A DNA stretch of 64,000 nucleotides, from assembly GCA_004352715.1 (NCBI GenBank), contig SCFE01000073.1:1485934-1549933 (forward strand), read 5' to 3'. Below are positions 10,774 through 21,778 of this stretch, piece by piece. Origin of the DNA: Hofstenia miamia (taxonomy: Eukaryota > Xenacoelomorpha > Acoela). The notes under the pieces were generated by a model, which was given only the letters and a program-made list of their open reading frames with translations, ran no database searches and was not told where the DNA came from. Both the position numbers and the translations under genes were made by a program. Each line of letters opens with the position of its first letter. Position 1 is the first letter of the stretch.

Positions 10774-11221
10774 AATTCGGAGGGTCCTTGTGCCAGTCAT
10801 GAAACCGCACTTACATTACAGTTAGGAGTTTTTCGATTCTCGCCTAGTCTGACTATCGATCTAAACATGTACGAAATAATCAATGCTTGAAACGACTGGA
10901 TAGTCAAACCCTAGGAATATACATGTTATTAATAGTAGGAGACTCGACTATAATTGACTGAATAAGTGACCTTACATGTATCCCTATTAAATGTAAGTTT
11001 AGGAAACTGCAATCTTATTAATTAGATTACTAAGCCAATAAGTTTACAGTAATGGCTACCTTAATAATATTTAAACGCAGTTAGTATCAATGCCCAGTTG
11101 CTTTACTTGAACAAATCAACAAACACTGTACAAAGTTGAGTTTAAGTCAGTTACAACTTAACATGAGTGCATGCACTGAACTCAAGTAAGGTACACATAA
11201 TTAGTTCCAATTGAGCTGAGA

Positions 11222-11290
11222 TGGTGCAGTGGATTCAATCGTCATTTGTAAAGGAGGGGAACTGTGCTGTGGAGATCGGCTTCGGGCAGT
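11222..11290 (+). repeat. Possible tRNA-derived SINE head
   Basis: TGGTGCAGTGG at 11222-11232 fits the polymerase III box A consensus. GATCGGCTTC at 11274-11283 is a weak box B, 42 bases further on. The surrounding 11215-11340 is more GC-rich than its flanks. A second box with poor consensus keeps this tentative. Confidence 0.35.
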
Positions 11291-11894
11291 GGCCCACAGA
11301 AGAACTAGAGAGGAAACGTCACATGGCTCCATCACCTAAACAGTGATAATTAATACTCAATTAACGTAACTAGTTGATTAAAAAGGAAAAGTTTGGCGAT
11401 TTGATAACTTAGTAACTCCTCACCCGCAATTTACTGAGTGCTAATTATCAACAATAATACACGGTGCAAACAAGCCAGGTGGAGGATGTTACAATCCCTC
11501 ACATTTGAGGAGTGATTCTTTTCCTATCAGGAAAGTTTGACAGTACAACATGCTGGCCAAGAGCATGCACTTTCTCCATTTCCAAGTTTTTTAACTGGTA
11601 AAGCTTAAATCACTACCTAATGTAAGATACTTCAATTAAATAAGATTATGAACTGTTAATACAGAAATTTTATGACTATTTTCATGCAGTCAATACAAAA
11701 TTTTACTAAACAATACAGTTTATAATAGAATGATGACATAGAAGAATACATTTTACAAATCAAACACCTCTATAGACTGAGCTGTACATCTTCTGAATAT
11801 TCTTCATATGATTTATTTACTCATATCACTTATGGTATGCCATTAGCAATCCATCACCAATTTGAACAGAAATGTGGAACCGAAAATTTAATTT

Positions 11895-12110
11895 TGAGCC
11901 AATATTGCCTGAGCCCTAGAAACTTAAAATTTTGTCAAAAATTTTTGTTTACAAAAACTTCAGGGTGGTCAGCAGCAAAATGGGCAATAGGTGTGACGTA
12001 ACCAATGACATTTTTAAAATTAATGAGTGATTTCCAGGACCTGAGACTGAAATTGAACATTCTACCTTTAAGCCTGAGCCTAAAAGAAGGCCTCAAAAAA
12101 TAGTCTTCTT
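11895..12110 (+). repeat. Local direct repeat, copy 1
   Basis: AACTTAAAATTTTGTCAAAA, ACAAAAACTTCAG, GGCAAT and CTGAGACTGAAATT recur in order at 12345-12545 with substitutions. The copies are about 450 bp apart. Confidence 0.7.
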
Positions 12111-12344
12111 TTTTACTATTTTTGCACATTACAATAAATGAAAATCATAAATTTATAGTTGGCAAATTTGGATTTGATAGCATTAAAATAACGCCATCTA
12201 GAGGCAAAAAATTAAAAAATGCAAATAAATTGACTAAATTAGTAGTTTTGTGTTATTTATGGCTGATTAACTATTAAATATTATATTATTTATAGAGGTG
12301 TGCAAAATAGTATAGTAGAAATATGCAAAAGCATGTTAAATGTG

Positions 12345-12545
12345 GGCCAAAACTGCATGAGTCCTAAAGGCTTAAAATTTTGTCAAAAATAGTTGTTCAC
12401 AAGAACTTCAGAGGTCCACAGCAAAACTGGCAATTGGGGAGAATTAATTCAAGCTATTTTTTAAATAACAAAAGATTTTAAAGTACCTGACAATGAAATT
12501 AAAATTGGCCATCTTTAAGTCTGAGACTAAAACAAAAATTATATA
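12345..12545 (+). repeat. Local direct repeat, copy 2
   Basis: This is the diverged second copy of 11895-12110 (GGCTTAAAATTTTGTCAAAA, ACAAGAACTTCAGAGG, CTGACAATGAAATT). The tRNA-like SINE head follows about 45 bp downstream. Confidence 0.7.
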
Positions 12546-12583
12546 GTAGTGGCATAATAGATTATACAAATTGCTTAAAAAAT

Positions 12584-12660
12584 GTTAAAGTGGTACAGTT
12601 GTTAGGATGGCAGACTCTGGAAAGACAGGTACTGGGTTCATGTCCCACCAATGGACAAAT
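12584..12660 (+). repeat. tRNA-derived SINE head
   Basis: TGGTACAGTTG at 12591-12601 matches the polymerase III box A consensus. GGTTCATGTCC at 12635-12645 is box B with about two mismatches, at normal tRNA spacing (34 bases). TGGG-TTCATGT-CCCA folds as a T-arm with a 7-base loop. The ends do not pair well as an acceptor stem, so a SINE head is more likely than a working tRNA gene. Confidence 0.65.
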
Positions 12661-12814
12661 TTTTTTGTGTCTTAAAATGCTTTAGGAAATATGTAGCAAT
12701 GTCTGATATAATTTTGCAGCACAAAGTTGGATAATAAAAAATAATTTATTCTTTAAACTGATGACAAGGTGGAGATTTTGTACTAAGTTACATAGCCCAG
12801 TTTAGGGGGGTGTG

Positions 12815-12898
12815 TGGCATAAATACATTTTTTCAATCATTTCTTTATACTTAATATGGCATAAAGACATTCTTTCAAGCATTTCTTTACACTTAAAG
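12815..12898 (+). repeat. 42-bp tandem duplication
   Basis: Two adjacent 42-base units begin TGGCATAAATACATT and TGGCATAAAGACATT (12815-12856 and 12857-12898). They differ at a few positions. Confidence 0.8.
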
Positions 12899-13034
12899 AC
12901 AATGGCTAATTTCAATGTTAGTAATATGAAATTATTACAATTTACATTTGGACATTATAAAATGGTGCTATATAACTTTAGTATTTCTAATAATTAACCA
13001 TTGTATACAACCAAATATATTATTGGGCTATTGT

Positions 13035-13625
13035 TTACATACATTTACAACAGTATGCAATTATGTTCTTAATACCAATTTTTATATGTATATATTTGTA
13101 TGAATCTTCCATTTTGCTTCCTCTTTTTGTTCCAGTAAACTTGTTACTGTTTTCTTTTGACTTTGTTTTTATTAAAATATGATTTTCTAAAAGTCTTCTG
13201 CACAGATAAAGGCACCTAGATGTGGTACAGCAGCTCTAGCATGTCCTTTAACTTAGTGCTAGGTATATAGTTAGGTGTTTTTATTGTAATGCACTTCATT
13301 TGTTATTTAAATTGTTACTATTGCTACCATCTAAATTGTACTAGATGAGAAATGCACTGAGCCTAGGTTTTTCACTTAACATGTAAGTTTTATTAACTGC
13401 ACCCAAGAATTAGGGCTTGTCTTTTCTTTTTCTTCAATATGATTCTAGTCTTATCTTACTCCTTCTCTAGTTATCTGTTTCAGGTTAGCAAAGTGTGGCC
13501 ACACTTCCCTCTCATGATCTCCTGTTTACTTTTTACTTTTATTATTAAAGGTACTTTAGCAGGAGATTATTATTAAACTGTAGTATCAGCAAATCTATGC
13601 TTAACACAAATCCTTCATTAGATAA
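13035..13625. repeat. Dispersed repeat B, copy 2
   Basis: This is the direct counterpart of 8795-9390. Landmarks are TAGATGTGGTACAGCAGCTC, TAGATGAGAAATGCACTGAG and TTATCTGTTTCAGGTTAG. The minus-strand reading is more broken than in copy 1. Confidence 0.75.
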
Positions 13626-13689
13626 GGTAATTCATAATAACTGACTCAATTTTACTCCAAAACTCTTTGGATAAACCATGTTGCTAAAA

Positions 13690-14030
13690 CTGCTGTTTTC
13701 TTTCATCAGAAATGACAATCTTAGAAGATATACATTCCATGCCTATAGTTAAATGCTTGTGAGGTTTGAGAAACTGTTAAATTTCCTCTATAGTGAATGA
13801 CTTGCTCATGAATAGGCTTTCACAAAATGGGTTTTTGTCTTCTTGCAACAACTAAATCGTCAACAAAAGTTTTGATTTTGTCCTCTACTTCTGTAGGTAA
13901 ATGGTTCTTGAATATATATATCCTCAGTAATTGTCTCTTTCCACTGCAATTTTCTACACTGCATAGGCTTTCAAACTTCTTGAAGATAACTTTGTCTACT
14001 ATTTGCTGTGTTTTGGGAGATAGCAATATT
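13690..14030 (-). pseudogene. Unidentified coding-like remnant
   Basis: A minus-strand frame of 68 codons (13820-14026) reads PKTQQIVDKVIFKKFESLCS, then KTFVDDLVVARRQKPIL. It stays protein-like after its nominal end (CESLFMSKSFTIEE, then a stop). It lies immediately upstream, on the same strand, of repeat B copy 2 and may belong to the same element. Family unknown. Confidence 0.35.
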
Positions 14031-14799
14031 CTAGATTACTTCAGATATCAGTTTGATTTCAACTATTGGTATTAATTTACTATTTGCCTTCCCTTGAAAA
14101 ATTCTTTTAGTAGTGAATGCTTTCCTGAATGTGTAAGTGGGGTAGATCTAATAATACTGCAAAACCACATAGCACATCCATTCTATTAGATTAAGAGTAC
14201 ATATACAATTACATGTCTCTGTCATATGAAATATTTTCCTATTTGTAAGCATATCTGTATTCAAGCAGGATTGTTTTCTGAAAGTTTTGCATTATGTTTC
14301 ACTGCTAGTGCCTCACATATGTTTTTGATTATTACTTGAGAGAAATTGTACATGTGAATGACATATACTGGCTAGAAATGATAGCTGGATAATGAAGGTT
14401 TTCACCATAAAGGATTCCTGTTTTATTATTATTTTAAACAACTTTTCTGCTCATGAGTACACTTTTTGGATTTCATTGGCAATCCACCAGTTAAAATTTC
14501 AGCTAGTAACTAGGATTTCATACTCTTTTGCTTTGAAATTGCATCTCACTTTTGACAATTCAAAGGAAACTGCAAATCTCTCTTTTTTGTTAAGAAAATA
14601 GCTGGTATCTATGTTTTTGTTAATGAAAATGGAATTTGTTAGGGTCAGGCATTGATTTCATTATCTAAAATTGATGAAATTTTGCAATCAAGTTTTCAAC
14701 AGAAAGATGATAACTTTGATCCAATGGACTGATTTCTACTTGTGGCCAATTTTCTTCTGTTAGTTTCTTAGCCTTAAGTGCTTACCATATGGAACTTAT

Positions 14800-15135
14800 T
14801 TTTTCTAACACTGATGTTCACTGTGTAAATGCTAAAAAAACATGCATTTCCATAACTTCCTATAATTTATATGTATGGCCTAACTCTGCCTTAACTCTGT
14901 TATGCAGTAACATGTTAATGGCCAATCTCTGTTTGACAATTAAGTTGAATGCAGAGTTCAACCTGTGTAACATAGTGCCCATATTGATTATATGGAAAAT
15001 GTTTTTAAAGGGAGCCATTGCTTTAACAACATTTCCTGTAGACTTCCATATGTATACATTTTCCATAATTGTTTCCAAAGTCAGTAAAGTTTGTGAAATA
15101 TTGGCTTTTGAGTATTCTGGTGCAACTATGTGAAA
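14800..15135 (-). pseudogene. Unidentified coding-like remnant
   Basis: Reading leftward from about 15133, the minus strand stays open for some 90 codons (IVAPEYSKANISQTLLTLET, then IWKSTGNVVKAMAPFKNIFH). A TAG follows LGHTYKL near 14860. After the stop a frame with LTEENWPQVEISPLDQSYHL appears nearby. I do not recognise it; a retroelement gene is the likeliest source given the neighbours. Confidence 0.3.
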
Positions 15136-15139
15136 TTTC

Positions 15140-18100
15140 AGTCTGTGATTTTGCTAATCTAAACATGTATGATAATTTTTGTTTGAATTTTTATCCATGC
15201 TTTCAAAAAAAGTAAATTAACAGTAATGTTTAATATTGCCATAATGTGACATAATCTGCATGAAACAAAAAGAAAAGAACAATATTAAAAACTTTTATTT
15301 TCATTATTTTGTGTTTAACTTGCTTTATATCAATTAGAATCTATTTTGTATACTAAGCTATAAATATGTTTTTGCAAAAAGAATTAACTGAAACCACATA
15401 GCTACTGGATAGCCAAATTTAAGACATTGAGTAAGATCAGCAGAAGAAATTTAACTATAGAAATAATTGTAAATGGAAAACAGGTACATGTTAGCATTGT
15501 ACAATTTTCTATAACTATGGGGTGAAATTTAGAAAGAGTTGATAAAACAAATTGTTTGGATTTAACTTTACTTTGTATCAGGTTTTATTATTAATACAAT
15601 GGCAAACTAAGCATTCATGCACACAAGTAGCTATTCAGGTAGTCTTACTGTTGCATTTACTGGCTGGCTGAGAGGCATTCTCCATATCTACATTCTGCAT
15701 CAGCTTTAACCTCAGCTTTACTGCTCTGCCCTCTCAAGTGAAAGTGTGTCTTTAGGTTAATGTTAGGCATAGGAGTTTTTCTTCATTTATCTTACCTATC
15801 AATCAATTTACTGGATAATAAACCTCCATATTCTAAATAGCTGGATAGCTAGCAACACTTAGGCTAACCCTATTTTATTTTAGATCAAAATTTATTGTCA
15901 ATAATAAATGTACCAGATTTATTTCACATAAGAAATGCCTACAGGCATATTATTACATTGTTTGGTATTTAATTTAGCTTTGGAGATGTATTTAATTGAC
16001 AGTCAGTTTATCAACACAATAGTTGCTCACATGTACCAAGGGTCATGTATTTATTTATATTTAGGTTTATTTACATGTAAGATCTATAAGAGATGAAAGT
16101 GGCATGGTTGTGAACTTCCATTTATTACTTGTAATAACAAAAGCAATTATTGTACAAAATCATATAGGGCAAGCCCCACTAGGAGCACTTCCACCAACAC
16201 TGCATTCACTGAACTAGTTTCTTTCTGAGTCATGAACCATGGCATAGGATTGGAGATTACTGCTGGTAACCACTTCCTTCCTAATTGCATGGCACCACTT
16301 CAGTTTCTAACCCTGATGATATCTTCTGCTCCTAAAGAGGACTTGTAATAAAGTTAATGCCTAAGATATAGTTAATTAATTGAGCAGTAAGAGATAGTTA
16401 GAATGGACAACTCAGTAGGAAATCCAGATTGTATCTACAAATAGTAATAGCAATAGCTATTATGAGCAGTCCTAAGCAGTGTGTTGATTTTACAATAAGA
16501 TAACTTTTCCAACTGTCTCCATTTCAACAAAAACAATTACAAAGTGCTTGATACAAATGGTATCAGTGAAGCAAATATGAACTATACTTCTGAAGTAGCT
16601 GTATTGCAAATTTTCATTTATTGATTTTGGGTAAACAATAATGGTATTCACTAAAAGATGTTTATTTTGTACATCACAAGTGGCAATAAAGAAGCATCAG
16701 TTATACATTTTCTGAAGTTAGTAGCATAATATTGTTTTTGTCATTTTGAGATAAATGCTCTTATGTCAGTAACTGAACAAGGAAGTAACAATCTACAATA
16801 GATTTTTATTAAATGACTTTTTCCCTCAAAAAAATTGTTCAAAAGATATATTACTGAGAGAACTTAAAGAGCTAACATAAATAATACTAGATTCACTGGT
16901 ATATGCTTTTTTATATGGTTATATCAGTTTGAGAGAATATCTTTACTTGTGCACAGCACTTTTTGGATGTAGATTAATGAGAGTTACCTTTGTTAATAGA
17001 TAAGATAAGATATTAATTATTCATGTAAATATTGACAATTAAAAACTGATAATTTATCTGACTAGCATAAAAATATACAAACATACATTCAAATACATAC
17101 AATAGCAAAATATACTATACAATGAATCTAATGGCTAGGGAAAATGGTCATATCTGTTTATCTATTCAAGCAGTCCCTAATTATACATGTAGACAAGCAT
17201 TAGGGGACTTAGTTTGTACAAAAGATATCAATGGTTGCAATTTATGACTTAGTTTACTTAACCAAATGACTAATGCAGATGTAATTTAGATAATAACAAT
17301 ATTAACTCTTTGATTCTGACTCCATTTCAAAAATACAACAACTATGTGGCGTCTGGCCAGTGTCCAACAATTTCTTGATAGTAACTGTTAATGTGTGAGC
17401 AAGAGGTTAATAATGTTACTATTTTGCTTCACATGTATTAATTTCTATCTCACATCACCTTTATGGTTGTTAGTACCTTATCTCATTTAAATAAGTATAA
17501 TACTAACACAAAATTTTATTTGCCTTTTTTGCCTCCTGTATACTCAATAGACTCTTCACTGTGTACATGTTAGGAAAGCAAATGACATCTCAAATATTGA
17601 TTTCTAACTATCTATACACATAGTTCTCATTTAGAGTAGGCCACAGCAAGGAATTGTGCACAGGGTAGTTCACTCCTCCCAAAGATGGGCATTAGGATGA
17701 TTTATCATATTTAAAATATTAAATAAATAGATAATTATCATTAACAAAATAACTGGATACTGATGTTGTAGATTAGTGCTATTCTTTAGAATTTCTAAAC
17801 TAATGTAAGGTAAAGATAATGCAGTATCTTTGTAATTAATATTTATTTAAAAGCCTTGTTTTGTCAATTTAATTTCTGAGGATCAATTAACTCTAACACA
17901 TCCTGAGCAAATGCAGTGTATGCAAAATGTATTATTAACAACTAGCAATGTGACAACAAGTATTCTTCTAAAAGTTAATGATCCCTGTGGTTGTTGCTGT
18001 TCAATTTGTATCAAAATCAAATCTATCAATATTTCTTACACCTTTTACAATATTTCAAATGACACATCTATTTACAATTTGGTAAATTTTTAACATCATA

Positions 18101-18300
18101 ATACTAAAATCAAACCTAAAATATTGGGTGCTAACCAAACCAAAAACATTGGCAAACAGCCAAAGGTTTAAATGTTTAAAAATAATCTGAAGGCAACATA
18201 GACATTAACACTGTTACACCAAATTGTAATGATACTAAATTCCTCTTCCAGTGCAGAGTAATTGAGAATTTATGGAGGTCCTGCCAATTACCTATCAGCT
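15140..18300. other. No recognised feature
   Basis: About 3 kb of AT-rich sequence with no family similarity I can support. A plus-strand frame of 60 codons at 17911-18093 looks like chance. Confidence 0.4.
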
Positions 18301-19199
18301 GTTTTTATCAGTTTTGTTGAGAGCTTCTCACTCCAAATGTGCATCATGACCATTCACTCTGCTTTATCTATTTAATTACGACTATTTTTTAGTTACAGTA
18401 TAGCTTATATTTCTTAGCTATATAAGATCTTTCAACTGTTTATTACTTTCATTGAGACATTGTCCTTTTTAAGGAAATCATACATATAGTTGCATCACTG
18501 TTCCTTTGATGCATTATTTTTTAATTTATGTGAAAATGAGTAAAAAGTAGAACTTTTGTGCCACTTCTCTTATGTGAAATTGTGACAGATATACAAAACA
18601 ATATTGATTTTTCATCCCATGTTGTCAGACATCAAATTATTTCATATTTTCATTTCTTCTGACAATTATCAAGTTCTGATATAATGTCTCTTAGCTTTGA
18701 CTCAAAGCAAACAAAGTTTTCACTTCTGCAACATTCATTATTTTTTAGTGAGGATTTGTTAATTCCACTGCTTTTACTACTCTATTGTGCTACTTTTTAA
18801 TCCAGAACATCTCTATCAATTTCTTTCTCTTTTCTAAAACGTTTCAATAGATAACATACTTTGTCTTCCTATTGCCATAAAATATGGATGCAGCATGTGA
18901 TCCTCAACACATGCCATTTTGCTTGCCCTTTGGTACTCTCTTTCTAATCATTGTAGAGTTATTCCTTGATGTAGAAGATACTGAAGGGTCCTTATGTCAC
19001 TAAAAGGCAAGTTTCTTCTGCACTGAAAGGACTCTTATCATATTTATTTTTTCATTAATTTTCTGATTGTATTTTGACTCACCTTTACTGAGTCCCCTAT
19101 TTCACTAGTTATACTTACTTGAGTCTCTGACCCATTATTGCACAGTCCTATCAATTCAGTTCTCAAAAGGCAGCTCTGTAAAGTCTTTGACTGTTCTGT

Positions 19200-19763
19200 A
19201 ACTCTCTTGTCACTTGATTATTTGATCCGCCTTCACTTATTCTGCATCTTGTTTATCATTCCTAAATAAAGTTACCAGGTTTAAATCCCAGATATCTGGG
19301 TCATATCTATGCCTTATGGCTCTATCTGGCAATATTTGTTGCAGTAGTTCTTCTTTATCATTCCCTTCACAGGGGCTGTCATTTCCTTCTTCCATGTTGT
19401 CCAGTTCTGACATTTCAAAATAATAACTTTGATTGTGTTCTATGATCTCAAATTCAATTTTGTTATTTATTATAAAACTTCACTGTTGTACTTTTTAATA
19501 GTATGAACTTAGCATATTTTGTGAAATTATCTATGATTACTAATACGTTCCTGTATCTCTCATTGTCAAGTGACAATTTTTCTAAATCAGTGTGCACAAT
19601 CTCATTTGGCATCTCCACTATGATTTTTGTCAACTCATCTCTTTGCTTATCGTAATGTGTATTGCTGACAAGCCTACAAATTTCACATTTATCAATCACA
19701 ACTTCTACAGTTCTTCTTATCCCAGTACATACATATTGACTATTAAACGTGTTCTAAGTGTGT
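19200..19763 (-). pseudogene. Gypsy-type integrase fragment
   Basis: The minus-strand frame reads TGIRRTVEVVIDKCEICR (zinc-binding H2C2 region, C-x2-C), then PNEIVHTDLEKLS and NVLVIIDNFTKYAKF. The aspartate in VHTD is the first catalytic residue of the DDE integrase core. The core stops near 19463, before the second and third catalytic residues. An acidic tail (SELDNMEEGNDSPCEGND) follows at about 19300-19420. The HHCC part upstream is cut by the hAT element at 19772 and resumes at 21003. Confidence 0.85.
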
Positions 19764-21002
19764 CTTATGCCCATACGCGGCTCGTGTGTGTAAGCAAGGC
19801 AAGCAGTGCTTGCCCAATAATGTTTTAATGAATGAATTTCATTCTTAATTGTATGAAGTTATATCTATACAATTGTACAAATCGTCAATTTTTAGTTTGC
19901 GTTAAAACAACATTCATTACGATTTGCTTTAAAAATAATTAAATGATTGCGCCACAGCAAGCAGATGCCTTAATGCTGTACCTACACTTGCTCAAGCGAT
20001 AAAATTATATCCGTTTTCTTCATCTCATTGCTCGAAGATTTAGCTAGCAGGGCAAGCAGTCCGTTCATTGCTTCGCATTGATCTAACACTTGTGTTGTTG
20101 TAAAAGTATCAGGCGAAATATTTTCGTTCCATACAATAACCCAAAACTAAACATGATATTATTAAATATCAATCAGAAACATTGCTCTATTCAAGCAGTG
20201 CCGGAAACAGAATATATTTGAGCAAGGCTCCTATCTGGGATAATGACTTTTTGGCATTTTTTATCCTTGTACAAATTCTTAAATAAGAATACGATAGCCA
20301 TTAGTTTTTCTTTGACAGAAATCTTGAAAATTTATAGGAATTAATGCAAGACAAATTTTTTCTACTAATGTGCAACCAATTTTTTCAAAAATCAAATAGA
20401 ACTTGGATAATTTTAGAAAGACATGTTTTGATATAAATTGGCGCCATATGCATATGCACTCAAATGGAGGCCAATTTCACATCCCTATGCAAATACCGTT
20501 TATATTTATAGAATTATTAAATTTTAAAAACTTTGAGCAAATTAAATGTGATTTCCCTCAACTCCCATTTCTGCTCTAAATTTCTACTCTAATCTTGAAA
20601 AACTTTGTAATTAATCTCAAGTTTGCTCTCATTGGCATGGCTCTAATTGTAAATCGAAAAAATTCGTATTCGATATTTTGAAATGCATGATTTGTCGACT
20701 TCCTTAGCTAAAATAATTATTTTCTGTTTAAAGCAAATTTAAACAATTTCCAGAGTAACTGATTAGAGAAGCAAAAACTAAAGAAATTATTAGCAATTTT
20801 TCTTGAAAATGTTTTACTAAATGAATGCAGGACTAATCTTATTTTTATAATAATAATATCACAAATATCTTTTTGAAAAAATCGCCCTCAGGTATTTCAC
20901 ATATAAATATATTTTTCATGGTTTATTATTCATACTAGTTTGGTTGCTTAAAAATATTTGCTTGCCTAGCTTTTGAAAGCACGAGCCGCCACTGGTTATG
21001 CC
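19764..21002. mobile_element. Non-autonomous hAT element with target-site duplication
   Basis: The element itself is 19772-20994 (1223 bp). The left end CATACGCGGCTCGTG and the reverse-complemented right end CAGTGGCGGCTCGTG are imperfect inverted repeats of hAT type. The flanking 8-mers are cttatgcc (19764-19771) and gttatgcc (20995-21002), a 7/8 match that fits the 8-bp hAT target duplication. No transposase frame is present. Part of its interior (19925-20130) recurs at 38540-38740. It interrupts the Gypsy integrase reading frame. Confidence 0.85.
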
Positions 21003-21778
21003 TACGTGTCCTTTCTCTTGTACTTAATGAATAAGATCTCGTTTATAATATTCTGGAATGGCTAAACGATTATTATTACTATCAGCATTTTTATATAATT
21101 TAAAGTGGTATTCCTAAAGTATTTCTGAAATAGCTTACTTAACATCGTGCTTTGATCATTACATTTCTTGATTATTTCTCTCCATTCTGGGTTCTTTTCT
21201 TGATGGTGTTAAATTTCATCCTCTGTAATTTCCTCTTTTATAATTATCAGTAAAATCACGTGACCTTGCTTGTCCACATTAATTTCTGGCAACTTCTCAT
21301 TTTATGTGGTTGGTTGAAATTCGAACTTCTTCACTTCAGGTTTTCTCAAATCTCTCTCTTATGGAGTTAATGTAGCCCATAAGTTGGCATTAGCATGCAA
21401 CGTCCCCTAACAATTTTTAATTTTGAAATTAAACTCCGTCAAATACTCTATCCATTTTACTACTATGCTGCTCCTGTCTTCAGAAAATTTCTCAGCCATG
21501 AGAGAACAGTATTACCGTTTCTCATGGTGAAATGCCTCCCCATCACAAAATAATATTTTTTCAAACATTTCATGAGAGCCAACATCTCCCAAATTTAAAA
21601 GTTTGCCCACCCAACATAATTTCTAATTAAATTGTCACATTCATGTCTTGTGATAATGTGGCAACTGATATTTTTCAGTAAAGGTTTGCCAAAACATTAC
21701 ATATTTAGATGAATTTTGTGTGAGACGTCTGCAATAAGAGATTGCATGATTTGACTTCATTACAAATTTCTTATCTAC
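21003..21778 (-). pseudogene. Gypsy-type RNase H and integrase N-terminus, broken
   Basis: Reading down the minus strand: KCLKKYYFVMGRHFTMRNGN and VLSWLRNF (about 21480-21580) match the GRHFxxRTDHxxLxWL block of Gypsy RNase H. WIEYLTEFNFKIKN with GTLHANA (about 21390-21460) matches the end of that domain. EYYKRDLIH and GHVGI (about 21003-21050) begin the integrase zinc-binding domain, which continues at 19763 on the far side of the hAT insertion. Stops and frameshifts are frequent. The reverse transcriptase itself was not found. Confidence 0.8.

Noticed and set aside
12584-12660. A working tRNA gene
   Set aside because: Box A, box B and a T-arm are present, but the ends do not form a convincing acceptor stem.
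12815-12898. CRISPR-like repeats
   Set aside because: There are only two adjacent 42-bp units with no spacers, in a eukaryotic sequence.
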